A stretch of DNA of 64,000 bases from Dolichospermum compactum NIES-806 (GCF_002368115.1 NZ_AP018316.1:86890-150889); one strand, 5' to 3'. Shown: positions 1-9,480, counted from the stretch's first letter. A program made the numbers and translations. The notes: generated from the sequence alone by a model not told the origin.

Positions 1-1213
1 TAAAAATTTCCAAAACTTGGTTAAAACAAGCAATTGCTAATTCTATTTTTTCCTCTCTATCTTCTCTAAAAATCTCCAGATAAGCAAGTCCCAGATGATT
101 TTGTACATTAGTCCATTCTTTAGGAAAGTCTGTCTGTGTAAAAACTTTCAAAGCCTGTTGATAACAGTTTATAGCCAATTCTATATTTTCTTCTCTATCA
201 CCTTTAATGCGATAGCGATAAGCATTTCCTAAATTTTCTTGAGTTTCAGCCCACTGCTTAGGAAAAGATGTTAGTGTTGAAACTTCTAAAACTTCTTGGC
301 ACGTATTTACAGCTAACTCCAGATTTTCAGACTTATTTTCTTTAAGTCTTTCACGGTAAGCAAGTGCAAGATTATTTTTAGTCATAACCCAATCTATAAA
401 AAATGTGTCTTTATCCCGCACTTCTAAAGCTAAGTTTAAAGCAGTAATAGCCAGTTCCAGATTTTCTGCTTTATTCTCTTTTATCCGCTTGATATATGCA
501 CATCCTAGATTGTTTTGGGTTTTCGCCCATTCGTCGGGTAAATTGTCTTTCTGAGTAACTTGTAAACAACTTTGCAAAATAGCAATAGCCAATTCCAAAT
601 TTTCCGCTTTATCTCCTCGTATACGATCTAGATAAGTTGCTGCTAAGTTGTTTTGATTTATCAACCATTCTTGCAGAAAAATTTCAGGATTAAAAATATT
701 TTGGGCTACTTCATATCCAGCAATAGCGATTTCTATATTTATTTCTGGATTTCCTGAAGTAAATGCAGCAATTCGATTACTAACAATACTAATATCTACT
801 GCAAATATTTCTGGTGGAATTATTTTTTCTTCTATAATTGCGTTAGCCCACACTTTTATAAAAGCAGCTAATTTATCATTGAGTTTCTCTATATTTATTT
901 TAAGAATCGAGTAAACTAAGGAGGGATTTTTTTCTTCATTATGAATTGCTTCTAATAACATTCCCATTAGTCCATTATGGGTTGTTGCTAATGAAGCTTG
1001 ACCTATTAAACCATAAATTGTATCAGCAAGATTAAACAAAAAAAGTGCATTTTCTTCTTCTCCATCTGCTCCCATACCAGCAGCGACTTGTTTAAGAGTT
1101 TCAGCAAAATTTATATCTCTCAGATATTGGTGTTCTGCTACAGTTATTGGTTCTGAAGAATTAAGAAATTTATTAATTAAATCAAAATAAGCTTGTTTTC
1201 TTACTTCATCCAT
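1..1213 (-). CDS. TPR-repeat protein, C-terminal part beyond the window
   Basis: An open frame runs from ATG at 1213 to the left edge without a stop (404 codons visible), so the gene is partial. Residues 1-155 are helical without a motif I recognise. From about residue 160 a repeat of about 46 residues starts, each unit carrying a version of W-x-x-x-Q-N-N-L-G/A-x-A-Y and then E-N-L-E-L-A-I. At least five units are visible. This is the TPR type common in cyanobacterial proteins, many of which end in a CHAT protease domain; the C-terminus is not here, so CHAT cannot be checked. The gene starts 41 bases after the stop of the small acidic gene upstream and probably shares a transcript with it and the 231-residue gene. 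Confidence 0.85.
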   Translation of the reverse strand, partial: MDEVRKQAYFDLINKFLNSSEPITVAEHQYLRDINFAETLKQVAAGMGADGEEENALFLFNLADTIYGLIGQASLATTHNGLMGMLLEAIHNEEKNPSLVYSILKINIEKLNDKLAAFIKVWANAIIEEKIIPPEIFAVDISIVSNRIAAFTSGNPEINIEIAIAGYEVAQNIFNPEIFLQEWLINQNNLAATYLDRIRGDKAENLELAIAILQSCLQVTQKDNLPDEWAKTQNNLGCAYIKRIKENKAENLELAITALNLALEVRDKDTFFIDWVMTKNNLALAYRERLKENKSENLELAVNTCQEVLEVSTLTSFPKQWAETQENLGNAYRYRIKGDREENIELAINCYQQALKVFTQTDFPKEWTNVQNHLGLAYLEIFREDREEKIELAIACFNQVLEIF

Positions 1214-1254
1214 TTATGTCACCCTAATATATGGCTATTTTTTAACAAGTTTAT

Positions 1255-1722
1255 TTACCCCAAAATCTCTGTCAACTTCTCTAACAAATCTTCCGCCAAA
1301 TCTAACAAATCAGTTTCATCAATCCCTTCATCACTAGAATTGCGATTACTTCCTGCAACCGCAACACCATTAACTAACAAATCCTTAGCAGCAAAAATTC
1401 TCTGATTCTCTGTTAATTGACTCAAACAATATTCTAAACCTTCAATAATTTCTGAAACAGATTTATTCTGTAACTTTTCCCGTACCTTTACCGCAACCGC
1501 ATCATCACTTTCTAAAAAAGTTGTCATCTTTTCTATATAAGTTGGTTCATCATTATCATCTCCCCAAGTATCTAACCAATCACCCTCAACATCATCACAA
1601 TACAAATAGGCTGCATCTAGCCCATGTTTCATAATATCATGCTCTAATTGACGGGCTGCCTCTATATGTTGTAAAAAATTTTCTAATCTTTGTTGACGTT
1701 CAGTTAGTTTTTGGTTAACCAT
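1255..1722 (-). CDS. Small acidic protein of unknown function
   Basis: A 155-residue protein I do not recognise. It is helical and rich in Asp and Glu, with a charged N-terminus (LTERQQRLENFL) and an acidic C-terminus (DETDLLDLAEDLLEKL). It has no signal peptide or membrane segment. ATG at 1722 is chosen over a GTG two codons upstream because GAGGTG lies 7 bases before the ATG, an ideal ribosome-binding site that overlaps the GTG start. It sits between the 231-residue gene (60 bases upstream) and the TPR gene (41 bases downstream), all on the same strand, so the three probably form an operon. A partner or regulator role for one neighbour is possible but unsupported. Confidence 0.75.
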   Translation of the reverse strand: MVNQKLTERQQRLENFLQHIEAARQLEHDIMKHGLDAAYLYCDDVEGDWLDTWGDDNDEPTYIEKMTTFLESDDAVAVKVREKLQNKSVSEIIEGLEYCLSQLTENQRIFAAKDLLVNGVAVAGSNRNSSDEGIDETDLLDLAEDLLEKLTEILG

Positions 1723-1782
1723 AATCACTCACCTCTTTTAAAAGAATTACTCTACAAAAACCATTAATTCAACTGATTTAAA

Positions 1783-2478
1783 CTATAAATTCAATTTCTG
1801 ATAAATGCCTATATTAAGATTATCACTCTTATCTATAGCTATATTAACTATCTGATTTATAAAATTACTTCTACCCGGATTATAACTTAAAAATAATCCT
1901 CTTTCTATTCCCCATAAAATTAGATTATTTTCCCAATCATCAGATTTTTTTTGTGAAAATTCTTGAGATTGGCTAGTAAGTTGAATACAAAGCGGGTTCT
2001 CGTGCGTGCTACTAACAATTATATCAGTTGCCATAGAAAAATCTACAATGTATCGCTGTAAAGTTTTACCACCATGCAGCCTAATAGAATTAGCGATGGA
2101 GTCAATTAACTTTCCATCTTCCTGACTGAAATCACCCGCCATTAATTTTTTTCTCCAAGTATAAAAGTTTTTATCATAATTACTTAACCATTTGGGGAAT
2201 AATTCACTATACCAGTATTTTTCAGGAGGTGTCATGGCTTGATAAAAAGCTTGCTGTTCTTCTTCAGAAGCTAAACTTTTTATATCAAGATGAATTTCAG
2301 CATCCCGAATAAACTGTTGCAAAAATAACATTACAAATTTTTTAGAAATTAGTGTACCAGGTTTAAAATCTTTTATCCAGAGGTTAATCTGGTTTAATCT
2401 GATTGCTAGATTGGGATCTACGGTAGACGCTTCCTCAATAAGTGAATTGAGTTTTTCCTTAATCTTTAGTGATTGCAA
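1783..2478 (-). CDS. Unknown protein, possible variant PD-(D/E)XK fold
   Basis: A 231-residue protein starting with TTG at 2478, preceded by AGGGG 8 bases upstream; the next in-frame ATG is about 48 codons later, so TTG is the better start. The N-terminal half is helical. The C-terminal half has the pattern ATDIIVSS, about ten residues, then PLCIQLTS, followed by a helix with DDWENNLILWGIERGLFLSY. This resembles the beta-hairpin core of PD-(D/E)XK proteins, with Gln in place of Glu and Thr in place of Lys, so a nuclease would be atypical or inactive. The fold call is inferred from pattern only. It is the first gene of a likely three-gene operon ending in the TPR gene. Confidence 0.7.
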   Translation of the reverse strand: MQSLKIKEKLNSLIEEASTVDPNLAIRLNQINLWIKDFKPGTLISKKFVMLFLQQFIRDAEIHLDIKSLASEEEQQAFYQAMTPPEKYWYSELFPKWLSNYDKNFYTWRKKLMAGDFSQEDGKLIDSIANSIRLHGGKTLQRYIVDFSMATDIIVSSTHENPLCIQLTSQSQEFSQKKSDDWENNLILWGIERGLFLSYNPGRSNFINQIVNIAIDKSDNLNIGIYQKLNL

Positions 2479-2655
2479 AAAATATACCCCTGATAAATCG
2501 AGTTTATTTTAGGTATTTTACAATTATTTAATAACTTTATCAAGTTATTTAATCAAATTCCTAACTTATTTATATAAATTATTTTCCTGCATTTATTACC
2601 AGTTGCAAGAAAAATAATATTTCCCACAACTGGCATAACTTACCAATCCCTAACC

Positions 2656-3060
2656 TTATCTATGACTATCAAGTAAACTATGACGGGAAAAAATACCCTT
2701 CAATTTCAAATTAGTGAAGACATTTATAGAATTTACTAATTCTCTTTGTTCAGAACTTAAATTTAATGCTTCCAAAGCTTGATCAATATTATCACCATTG
2801 TGTAATTCGTGAGCAAGCAAATCACGTTGAGATAAATCTAAAATTGCCGCAATTTCTTTATTTCGCCGCTGACGAACAGCTTGTATTGCCTGATTTTCTT
2901 GGGGAGTAAAATCATATTCAGATAATCTGATATTATCGCTAATTTCTCCAGAGTTGGTGAAGAAGTGACTTGCCCAAGCACAAGGAACTTCCCAGGAGAA
3001 AAAGGTAATGGCAAAAATAAGAGCCAAAGTCAATAACCGTTGTGTTAATTTATTAATCAT
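2656..3060 (-). CDS. Exported Spy/CpxP-like protein
   Basis: A 134-residue protein with a signal peptide: charged MINKLTQR, a hydrophobic core, and a probable cleavage site after AWA near residue 30. The mature part is helical and charged, with LNLSSEQRELV near residues 100-110, close to the LTxxQ-type motif of Spy/CpxP periplasmic chaperones and metal sensors. Another helix carries QAVRQRRNKEIAAIL. The family assignment rests on this motif and overall character. It is divergent from the RND efflux genes starting at 3485, which fits an envelope-stress role, since Spy-like proteins often accompany efflux systems. Moderate certainty for export, lower for family. Confidence 0.7.
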   Translation of the reverse strand: MINKLTQRLLTLALIFAITFFSWEVPCAWASHFFTNSGEISDNIRLSEYDFTPQENQAIQAVRQRRNKEIAAILDLSQRDLLAHELHNGDNIDQALEALNLSSEQRELVNSINVFTNLKLKGIFSRHSLLDSHR

Positions 3061-3484
3061 GTTGATTTTGATGTTAATAACAGCTTAAGTCAAATTCTAG
3101 CCGGGGAAAGAGTAGCCTAGACAATTTTCCTATTTCCGGGTGCGACCTGCGAAAGAGAAACAAGCATTAATCAGCACTTAGTTTAATAGAACAAATTTAC
3201 TATTCGTTAAATGGCATAAATCCTGAGTTCAAGACAGTGACAAGGAAATCAGGCTGTTTCTATATTCGAGGTGAGCTAAAGTAGATAATGTTTTCTCTAT
3301 GACTAAATTCAGAAATTGATCATCAAGATAATTATTTTGCCAATAGATTGTAAAAAAATGTAAAGCCTGTATATTTAGATTAGATAATACATATTTTTGT
3401 CAGTCCATCATAAATTAGAAGTTTCAAAATTAATATCATACACATAGAGTTTTAACTATTCATTCCTTCAACTTGTTATCAGCT
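3061..3484. other. Divergent intergenic region
   Basis: About 420 bases between the Spy-like gene (minus) and the efflux adaptor (plus). It should hold both promoters. I see AT-rich candidates around 3350-3400 but no clear -35/-10 pair, no terminator and no open frame with coding character. Confidence 0.5.
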
Positions 3485-4789
3485 ATGTCATTACCTGAGC
3501 CTCAAACTGATGTTAAAGAAATTCCCCCGTCTCCCCCTAAATCCAATCGGTGGACGCGGTTGCTATTGGCCGCACTGTTATTAATTGGGGGTGTCAGCGG
3601 GATAGCATGGAAATTGCTACATCCTGAAAAACCAAGTCCAGCAGTAGCTAATGCTCCACCTCCAGGGGTTAAGGTGAAACTATCCCCAGTGCAAACAGGT
3701 ACAGTCGAAGATAGTACGGAATATATAGCCCGTCTGGAATCTCGGCGTTCAGTCAATCTCCAACCGAGAATTCAAGGTCAGGTTTCGCAAATATTCGTGA
3801 AATCAGGAGATACAGTTTTCTCCGGGACTGCGATTCTGCAAATAGATTCTCGACAACAACAAGCCGCAGTTAGTAGTTTATCCGCTGCTGGTCAAGGTTC
3901 GCAAGCGCAACTAGAAAATGCTCGCGCTACTCTTAAATCTTTACAAGCAGAACGACTAGCAAATATTGCAAATGTGCGCTTAAGTCAACAAGAGTATAAG
4001 CGTTATTCTGAATTAGCTGCACAAGGGGCTGTATCTCGTCAGACTCAAGATTTATATGCTAACAAACTGGCGACAGCAAAAGCCCAACTAGGGGCGGTAG
4101 ATTCCCGCATTCAAGCTCAAATAGCTACCATATCCCAGGTAGAAAAATCTTTACAACAAGCTGATGCCAATATTAGACAACAACAAATTCAACTGCAATA
4201 TTATAAAATAACTGCTCCTTTTGCGGGAACTGTTGGTGATGTTCCCGTTAAAGTAGGGGATTTTGTGAATACTTCCACACCATTAGCAACTATTACCCAA
4301 AACCGACCTTTGGACGTTAAAATTCCGGTTCCATTGGAAAAAGGTACGCAATTACGTCTAGGATTACCAGTTGAATTAATTAATGCCCAAGGTAAAATCA
4401 TTGGTAATAGTAGTATCTTCTTTATTTCTCCTAATATAACAAATAATTCTCAATCAATCTTAGTTAAAGCGCTTTATAACAATGATAATGGGCAACTACG
4501 AGCAGATCAATTAATTCGGGCTAAAGTGATTTGGAATCAACGTTCTGGAGTGCTAATTCCCACAACAGCAATATCTCGAATCGCTGGAGAAACCTTTGTA
4601 TTTGTAGCCGAAACTGGAAAATATCCTCAAGGTGGTTCTCAATTAATAGCTAAACAAAAACAGGTGAAGTTAGGAAATATTAAGGGGAATGATTATCAAG
4701 TAATTGAGGGATTACAACGAGATGAAAAATTAATTGTTTCAGGAATACAAAATCTCCGAGACGGATTGCCAATAATTCCTGAAAATTAG
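3485..4789 (+). CDS. RND efflux periplasmic adaptor (membrane fusion protein)
   Basis: AcrA/MexA-type adaptor of 434 residues, linking an inner-membrane RND pump to an outer-membrane channel. ATG at 3485 is preferred to an in-frame TTG four codons upstream. A Pro-rich cytoplasmic start is followed by a membrane anchor at about residues 23-44. Next come a lipoyl half (RIQGQVSQIFVKSGD), a long Gln/Ala-rich coiled coil of about 110 residues, the second lipoyl half (APFAGTVGDVPVKVGDFV), a beta-barrel and a membrane-proximal domain. The pump gene starts 122 bases downstream, across an STRR array, so they are probably co-transcribed. No outer-membrane channel gene is nearby. Substrate unknown; multidrug or solvent export is usual for the family. 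Confidence 0.93.
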   Translation: MSLPEPQTDVKEIPPSPPKSNRWTRLLLAALLLIGGVSGIAWKLLHPEKPSPAVANAPPPGVKVKLSPVQTGTVEDSTEYIARLESRRSVNLQPRIQGQVSQIFVKSGDTVFSGTAILQIDSRQQQAAVSSLSAAGQGSQAQLENARATLKSLQAERLANIANVRLSQQEYKRYSELAAQGAVSRQTQDLYANKLATAKAQLGAVDSRIQAQIATISQVEKSLQQADANIRQQQIQLQYYKITAPFAGTVGDVPVKVGDFVNTSTPLATITQNRPLDVKIPVPLEKGTQLRLGLPVELINAQGKIIGNSSIFFISPNITNNSQSILVKALYNNDNGQLRADQLIRAKVIWNQRSGVLIPTTAISRIAGETFVFVAETGKYPQGGSQLIAKQKQVKLGNIKGNDYQVIEGLQRDEKLIVSGIQNLRDGLPIIPEN

Positions 4790-4832
4790 GTGACAGTTGA
4801 CAGGTGACAGTTAAGAGGGAATAGGAAGAATA

Positions 4833-4909
4833 ACCAATTACCAATTACCAATTACCAATTACCAATTACCAATTACCAATCACCAATCACCAATTACCAA
4901 TTACCAATT
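4833..4909. repeat. STRR array, 11 units of ACCAATT
   Basis: Eleven contiguous heptamers, nine ACCAATT and two ACCAATC (4875-4888). The array ends one base before the ATG of the RND pump at 4911, so it replaces the usual ribosome-binding region. Short tandemly repeated repetitive sequences of this kind are known from heterocystous cyanobacteria. Confidence 0.95.
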
Positions 4910-4910
4910 T

Positions 4911-7900
4911 ATGTTTGTTAACTTCTTTATTAAGCGACCTGTATTTACTAGTGTCTGCGCTATTATCATTTTACTTGTTGGTGCAATCAGTATTCCCACA
5001 TTGCCTACAGCCCAGTATCCAGAAATTAGTCCTACGCAGATTATCGTCTCTTCTAATTATGTTGGCGCTAGTGCGGAAATCGTTGAAAGTACCGTCACAA
5101 CGATTTTAGAGCGGCAAATTAACGGTGTCGAAGGCATTAAATACATGACTTCGAGCAGTAGTAATGATGGTAGTAGTACCATTACTGTCACATTTGATGC
5201 TTCACGGGATAAAGATATTGCCGCCGTTGATGTGCAAAACCGCGTCACCTCGGCTGAACCCCAGTTACCAGAAGCGGTGAAGCAAACAGGAGTGACTGTG
5301 AGTAAACAGTCTAACAATATCCTGTTAGCGATCGGTTTGTACAGTGACAACAAAGCCTTAAATAATGTCTTTTTAAGTAATTATGCAGATTTATATTTAG
5401 TAGATGCCCTCAAACGCATTAAAGGTGTCAGTGAGGCGCGGATTTTTGGTGAACGTCGCTATGCAATGCGTCTATGGCTTGACCCCAATAAATTGGCTAG
5501 TCGGAATCTAACTACTGATGATGTTATTGATGCCCTGAATGAACAAAATTTACAGGTAGGTGCGGGACAAATTGGACAACAGCCAGCCGTTGATGGTCAA
5601 ATGTATCAAATTGACTTGAGGGCAGTTAGTAGGCTGACGGAGGTTGAGGAATTTGAAAATGTGGTAATTAAAACTGCTGGTGACGGTAGTTTGATTAAGT
5701 TGAAAGATGTGGGAAGGGCGGAATTGGGAGCGCAAAACTATAGTTCATTTCTCCGGTTTAAGGGGAATGAAGGTGTAGGGATTGGGATATTTCCGACACC
5801 GGGAAGTAATGTTTTAAACGTTGCTAATTTGGTCAAAAAGGAAATGGTGCGATTATCCCAAAGCTTTCCGCCAGGGATGAAATATCAAGTGGCATTTGAC
5901 ACCACTACGATTGTAGAGGAATCTTTGGCAGAAGTGGTAAAAACTCTTCTAGAGGCGATCGCTCTGGTAATTCTCGTTATCTTTATTTTCCTACAAGATT
6001 GGCGCACCACATTAATTCCTGTGATCACCATTCCGCTCTCATTAGTGGGGACTTTCGCCTTTGTCAAAGCCTTTGGTTTTTCCATCAACACCTTAACCAT
6101 GTTCGGTTTAACCCTCGCAACAGGAATGGTAGTTGATGACGCAATTATTGTCGTAGAAAACATCTCCCGCTTAATTCAAGAAGAAGGAATGACACCGCGA
6201 CGAGCCGCTTCAGTCTCCATGCAAGAGCTATTTGGGGCTGTAATTGCTACTTCCCTAGTATTAATGGCGGTATTTGTCCCCGTCGCCTTTTTCCCCGGTG
6301 CAACTGGACAAATTTACAAACAATTTGCCCTGACAATTGCCTTTTCTATCGCCATTTCCACATTTTTGGCTCTCACCCTCACCCCTTCTCTTTCTGCCTT
6401 ATTGTTGCGGCAAAGACCCGCACCTAGAGGGATTTTTGGTTGGGTATTCGGTCGGATCAACTGGTTTTTAGAAGCCATGGGTTGGGGATACGAGCGCTCT
6501 TTAAGATTTTTGACGAGAATAAAAGCGATTATTCTCCTGTTATTTATCGGTTCATTAGGTTTCACCGCTTGGCTGTACATGACCGTACCCACAGCATTTC
6601 TACCCGACGAAGACCAAGGTTATTTCATTACCATTATTCAAGGTCCAGAAGGTTCTTCACTCAAATACACCAGTAAAGTCATGAGTGAGGTAGAAGCAAC
6701 AATCCTCAAATTACCAGAAGTTACAGGGACATTTGCGATCGGTGGTTTTGGTTTTAGTGGTAGCACGGCTAACAGCGGTGTAATTTTTACAACTCTCAAA
6801 TCCTGGGACGAACGCAAACAACCAAATCAATCAATCCAAGCCATTATTGGTAATTTAAGAAAAAGCTTTTCAGGAATTACCGAAGCTAGAGTTTTCCCCG
6901 TTAACCCCCCCGCAATTCGCGGTTTAGGTAGTTTTAGTGGGTTCCAATTTCAATTACAAGACATAGCTGGCACTAACAGCTTAAATTCTATGCTGCAAAC
7001 CGTTGGTAAGTTCATGATGCAGGGAAATCAAACCCCCGGACTGCAAGCCGTATTTAGCACCTTTACAGCCAATACACCGCAAATCCTAATTGAAGTTGAC
7101 CGCAACAAAGCTAAATCTCTACAAGTTTCCATTGACGATATTTTTAAAACCCTGCAAACTTATTTGGGTTCAAGATATGTCAACGATTTTAATTTTCTTT
7201 CCCGCACATATCGAGTATATATCCAAGCAGATGCTCAGTTTCGTTCCAATCCTGATGATATTGGTTTATTAAATGTGCGTTCTGCAACTAATCAGATGAT
7301 TCCTCTGAGTAGTTTGGTAAAATTAACTCCCACAACAGGAGCGCAAACTATTAATCATTACAACTTATTTCGTTCCATTGAAATTAACGGTTCTCCTACT
7401 CCTGGTACTAGTTCTGGACAAGCAACTTTAGCTATGGAACAACTAGCTAAAAAGATATTACCCACAAGCATGGGATATGAATGGTCAGGTATTGCTGCTC
7501 AGGAAAAAGAATCCGGTGGACAAGCACCAATCATTTTTGGTTTGGGATTACTTTTCGTCTTTTTAGTCTTAGCTGCTCAATATGAAAATTATGTTGACCC
7601 TTTGATTATTATGTTGTCAGTTCCCTTAGCTATTATGGGAGCTTTAGCATCACAATCATTACGGGGTTTAAATAATGATGTATTTTGCCAAGTTGGATTA
7701 GTCATGTTAATTGGTTTAGCCAGTAAAAACGCAATTTTAATTGTGGAATTTGCTAATCAATTGCGAGAAAGTCAAGGTTTATCAATTACCAAAGCAGCAG
7801 TAGAAGCAGCACAAGGTCGTTTACGTCCCATTCTCATGACTGCTTTTTCGACTTTGTTAGGAATTTTTCCCCTAGCAACTGCTACAGGTGCAGGTGCAGC

Positions 7901-8078
7901 AAGTCGCCAATCTTTGGGGACTGCGGTATTTGGGGGAATGTTTGTGGCGACTTTCTTGAGTTTGTTTATTGTGCCAATCCTTTATATTATCATTGGGACA
8001 ATTCGCCAAAGTTTGCAACCTGTTCATCATTCTCCCCATTTAGAAATGCAAGAAGAAGATCATGTTTCATTAAGATAG
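4911..8078 (+). CDS. RND multidrug efflux pump, HAE1 family (AcrB-like)
   Basis: Inner-membrane proton-driven exporter of 1,055 residues, the usual AcrB length. It starts with MFVNFFIKRPVFTSV, the typical cytoplasmic lead into TM1, and keeps the two large periplasmic loops. The proton-relay residues are present: Asp409-Asp410 in GMVVDDAIIVVE (TM4) and Lys939 in GLASKNAILIVE (TM10), matching AcrB D407, D408 and K940. It should therefore be an active antiporter. It pairs with the adaptor encoded just upstream; the outer-membrane channel must come from elsewhere. Its translation start abuts an 11-unit heptamer array with no Shine-Dalgarno sequence, so expression may depend on repeat length. Substrate cannot be read from sequence. 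Confidence 0.97.
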   Translation: MFVNFFIKRPVFTSVCAIIILLVGAISIPTLPTAQYPEISPTQIIVSSNYVGASAEIVESTVTTILERQINGVEGIKYMTSSSSNDGSSTITVTFDASRDKDIAAVDVQNRVTSAEPQLPEAVKQTGVTVSKQSNNILLAIGLYSDNKALNNVFLSNYADLYLVDALKRIKGVSEARIFGERRYAMRLWLDPNKLASRNLTTDDVIDALNEQNLQVGAGQIGQQPAVDGQMYQIDLRAVSRLTEVEEFENVVIKTAGDGSLIKLKDVGRAELGAQNYSSFLRFKGNEGVGIGIFPTPGSNVLNVANLVKKEMVRLSQSFPPGMKYQVAFDTTTIVEESLAEVVKTLLEAIALVILVIFIFLQDWRTTLIPVITIPLSLVGTFAFVKAFGFSINTLTMFGLTLATGMVVDDAIIVVENISRLIQEEGMTPRRAASVSMQELFGAVIATSLVLMAVFVPVAFFPGATGQIYKQFALTIAFSIAISTFLALTLTPSLSALLLRQRPAPRGIFGWVFGRINWFLEAMGWGYERSLRFLTRIKAIILLLFIGSLGFTAWLYMTVPTAFLPDEDQGYFITIIQGPEGSSLKYTSKVMSEVEATILKLPEVTGTFAIGGFGFSGSTANSGVIFTTLKSWDERKQPNQSIQAIIGNLRKSFSGITEARVFPVNPPAIRGLGSFSGFQFQLQDIAGTNSLNSMLQTVGKFMMQGNQTPGLQAVFSTFTANTPQILIEVDRNKAKSLQVSIDDIFKTLQTYLGSRYVNDFNFLSRTYRVYIQADAQFRSNPDDIGLLNVRSATNQMIPLSSLVKLTPTTGAQTINHYNLFRSIEINGSPTPGTSSGQATLAMEQLAKKILPTSMGYEWSGIAAQEKESGGQAPIIFGLGLLFVFLVLAAQYENYVDPLIIMLSVPLAIMGALASQSLRGLNNDVFCQVGLVMLIGLASKNAILIVEFANQLRESQGLSITKAAVEAAQGRLRPILMTAFSTLLGIFPLATATGAGAASRQSLGTAVFGGMFVATFLSLFIVPILYIIIGTIRQSLQPVHHSPHLEMQEEDHVSLR

Positions 8079-8194
8079 TATTTCTAGTACCACCGTGAAG
8101 TAAAATTGTGTAGTTTGGGTTAAACAAAGTGAAACCCAACATTAGTTAAAAGGGAAAATAAAGCCAATTGTTTTAGCATTTAAGGAGACATATA

Positions 8195-9010
8195 ATGAGA
8201 GACCAAACTCAATTAGTAGATGTTCAGCAATGGATTAAAACCCGTGCTTCTCTAGATGTCAACGAGTCGAATTTTTTGAGTTGGACAGGGAATATTTATA
8301 GTTTTATTCCTGGCGAAAAACGACAACTATTATTTAAAATTGTGGGAATGAGTGTGAGTAGGTGTATACCCACAGGTGAAGGTAGTTGGGATTTTACTTC
8401 TAGAGAATTAACCTATTACCTCAACCCAGAAACCAAAGAGATTTTACATAAATGGGAAAATCCTTGGACACAGGAAACAGTGACCGTTATGCACGTTGCC
8501 AATAGTCCTGTTCAGGGTCAATTTAAAGGTAAATTACCTGTGCAATTAGCGGGAGAAAAAACTAATTTTGTATTTGATATCTTTCCTAATTATACCAATC
8601 CTTTAGCCGAAAATCCTGAATTTGCTGATTATTGTCCAGGAGGAATTTATCAAGCAGCAGAATTATTTAAAATCTCTGTTCCTACAGCAGATTTAGAAAA
8701 TTCACAATTAAATTCAGTTACACAATTAAGCATATCTTGGGATAGAATTGGTCAATGGTTGCCCTGGATGAAAATGGGTGAACATCCTGGTTATTTAATT
8801 TACAGTGCTACAGGTAAAAAAGTTAGTGGATTAACAGAATTACATCCAATTTTACAACAGGAAATTAACACTCGCGTTCCTTTATATAAAGCAGCACCAA
8901 AAAGTTATATTCAGGGGGAAGATATGACATCTTGGCTTTATTTTCAAAAGCATTTTTCCGCATATTTAGCTGGAGAAATATTCCCCATACCAGCACCAGA
9001 AGAAGTTTAA
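8195..9010 (+). CDS. DUF1838 family protein
   Basis: A 271-residue cytoplasmic-looking protein of the DUF1838 family, known in cyanobacteria and proteobacteria without an assigned reaction. Family-like stretches include LTYYLNPETKEILHKWENPW near residues 69-88 and a later WYSP-less C-terminal region with TSWLYFQKHF. There is no signal peptide. The start is well supported: AAGGAG at 8182-8187 lies 7 bases before ATG, one of the strongest ribosome-binding sites in the window. It follows the efflux pump by 116 bases on the same strand but has its own translation signal, and nothing shows that it works with the pump. Confidence 0.85.
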   Translation: MRDQTQLVDVQQWIKTRASLDVNESNFLSWTGNIYSFIPGEKRQLLFKIVGMSVSRCIPTGEGSWDFTSRELTYYLNPETKEILHKWENPWTQETVTVMHVANSPVQGQFKGKLPVQLAGEKTNFVFDIFPNYTNPLAENPEFADYCPGGIYQAAELFKISVPTADLENSQLNSVTQLSISWDRIGQWLPWMKMGEHPGYLIYSATGKKVSGLTELHPILQQEINTRVPLYKAAPKSYIQGEDMTSWLYFQKHFSAYLAGEIFPIPAPEEV

Positions 9011-9027
9011 TTGACAATTACAGAATT

Positions 9028-9105
9028 GCAGCAAATTGCAGATTAATAAGGTACAGGATCTAAATTGAAACCTATACATAAAGACAGTTTTATTCCTGAC
9101 TCCTG
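9028..9105. repeat. Dispersed repeat, copy 1 (pair at about 53240)
   Basis: This stretch with GGTACAGGATCTAAATT and a CTCCTGCTGTAATTA end recurs with small changes at about 53240-53320. The ends are weakly inverted (GCAGATTA against CTGCTGTA), which suggests a small non-coding repeat. Confidence 0.6.
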
Positions 9106-9111
9106 CTGTAA

Positions 9112-9480
9112 TTACAACTTTTGCATATTGTGACTAAGAGGATCAAAATTCCTCGGAAATTTGGTGCTTTCATCATAATATGCACGATTTAAATTCGCGC
9201 CATACAACTTGGTATAATGCAGCCTAGCACCTCGAAGATTTGCTTCAGTGAGATTAACACCGGATAAATTTGCTCTTGTCAAATTTGCCTTGGCTAAATT
9301 TGCTCTACTCAAATCTGCTCCCCAAAGTTTAGCTTTAGCTAAGTTAGCTTCACTTAAATCTGCTCCCCATAGATTAATCCCTGGTAAATAAGCATTAATT
9401 AGTTTAGCTTTGATGAGTTGGGCAGAAACAAAATATGTTTCACCCGCAAGATAACGCCGTTTTAGTTCCTCAGTTTCCAT
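9112..9480 (-). CDS. Pentapeptide-repeat protein
   Basis: A 122-residue protein. From about residue 26 to 100 it is made of A(D/N)LXX pentapeptides such as GADLSEANLAKAKLWGADLS, predicting a right-handed quadrilateral beta-helix. A short non-repeat N-terminus (METEELKRRYLAGET) matches the lead found on many cyanobacterial members. There is no signal peptide or membrane span, so it is probably cytoplasmic. The C-terminal 20 residues (FPRNFDPLSHNMQKL) form a cap. Function of such proteins is mostly unknown. It stands alone between a plus-strand gene and a long intergenic region that carries a candidate small RNA. Confidence 0.92.
   Translation of the reverse strand: METEELKRRYLAGETYFVSAQLIKAKLINAYLPGINLWGADLSEANLAKAKLWGADLSRANLAKANLTRANLSGVNLTEANLRGARLHYTKLYGANLNRAYYDESTKFPRNFDPLSHNMQKL

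Noticed and set aside
4833..4909. Possible CRISPR array
   Set aside because: Contiguous 7-bp units without spacers; typical STRR, not CRISPR.
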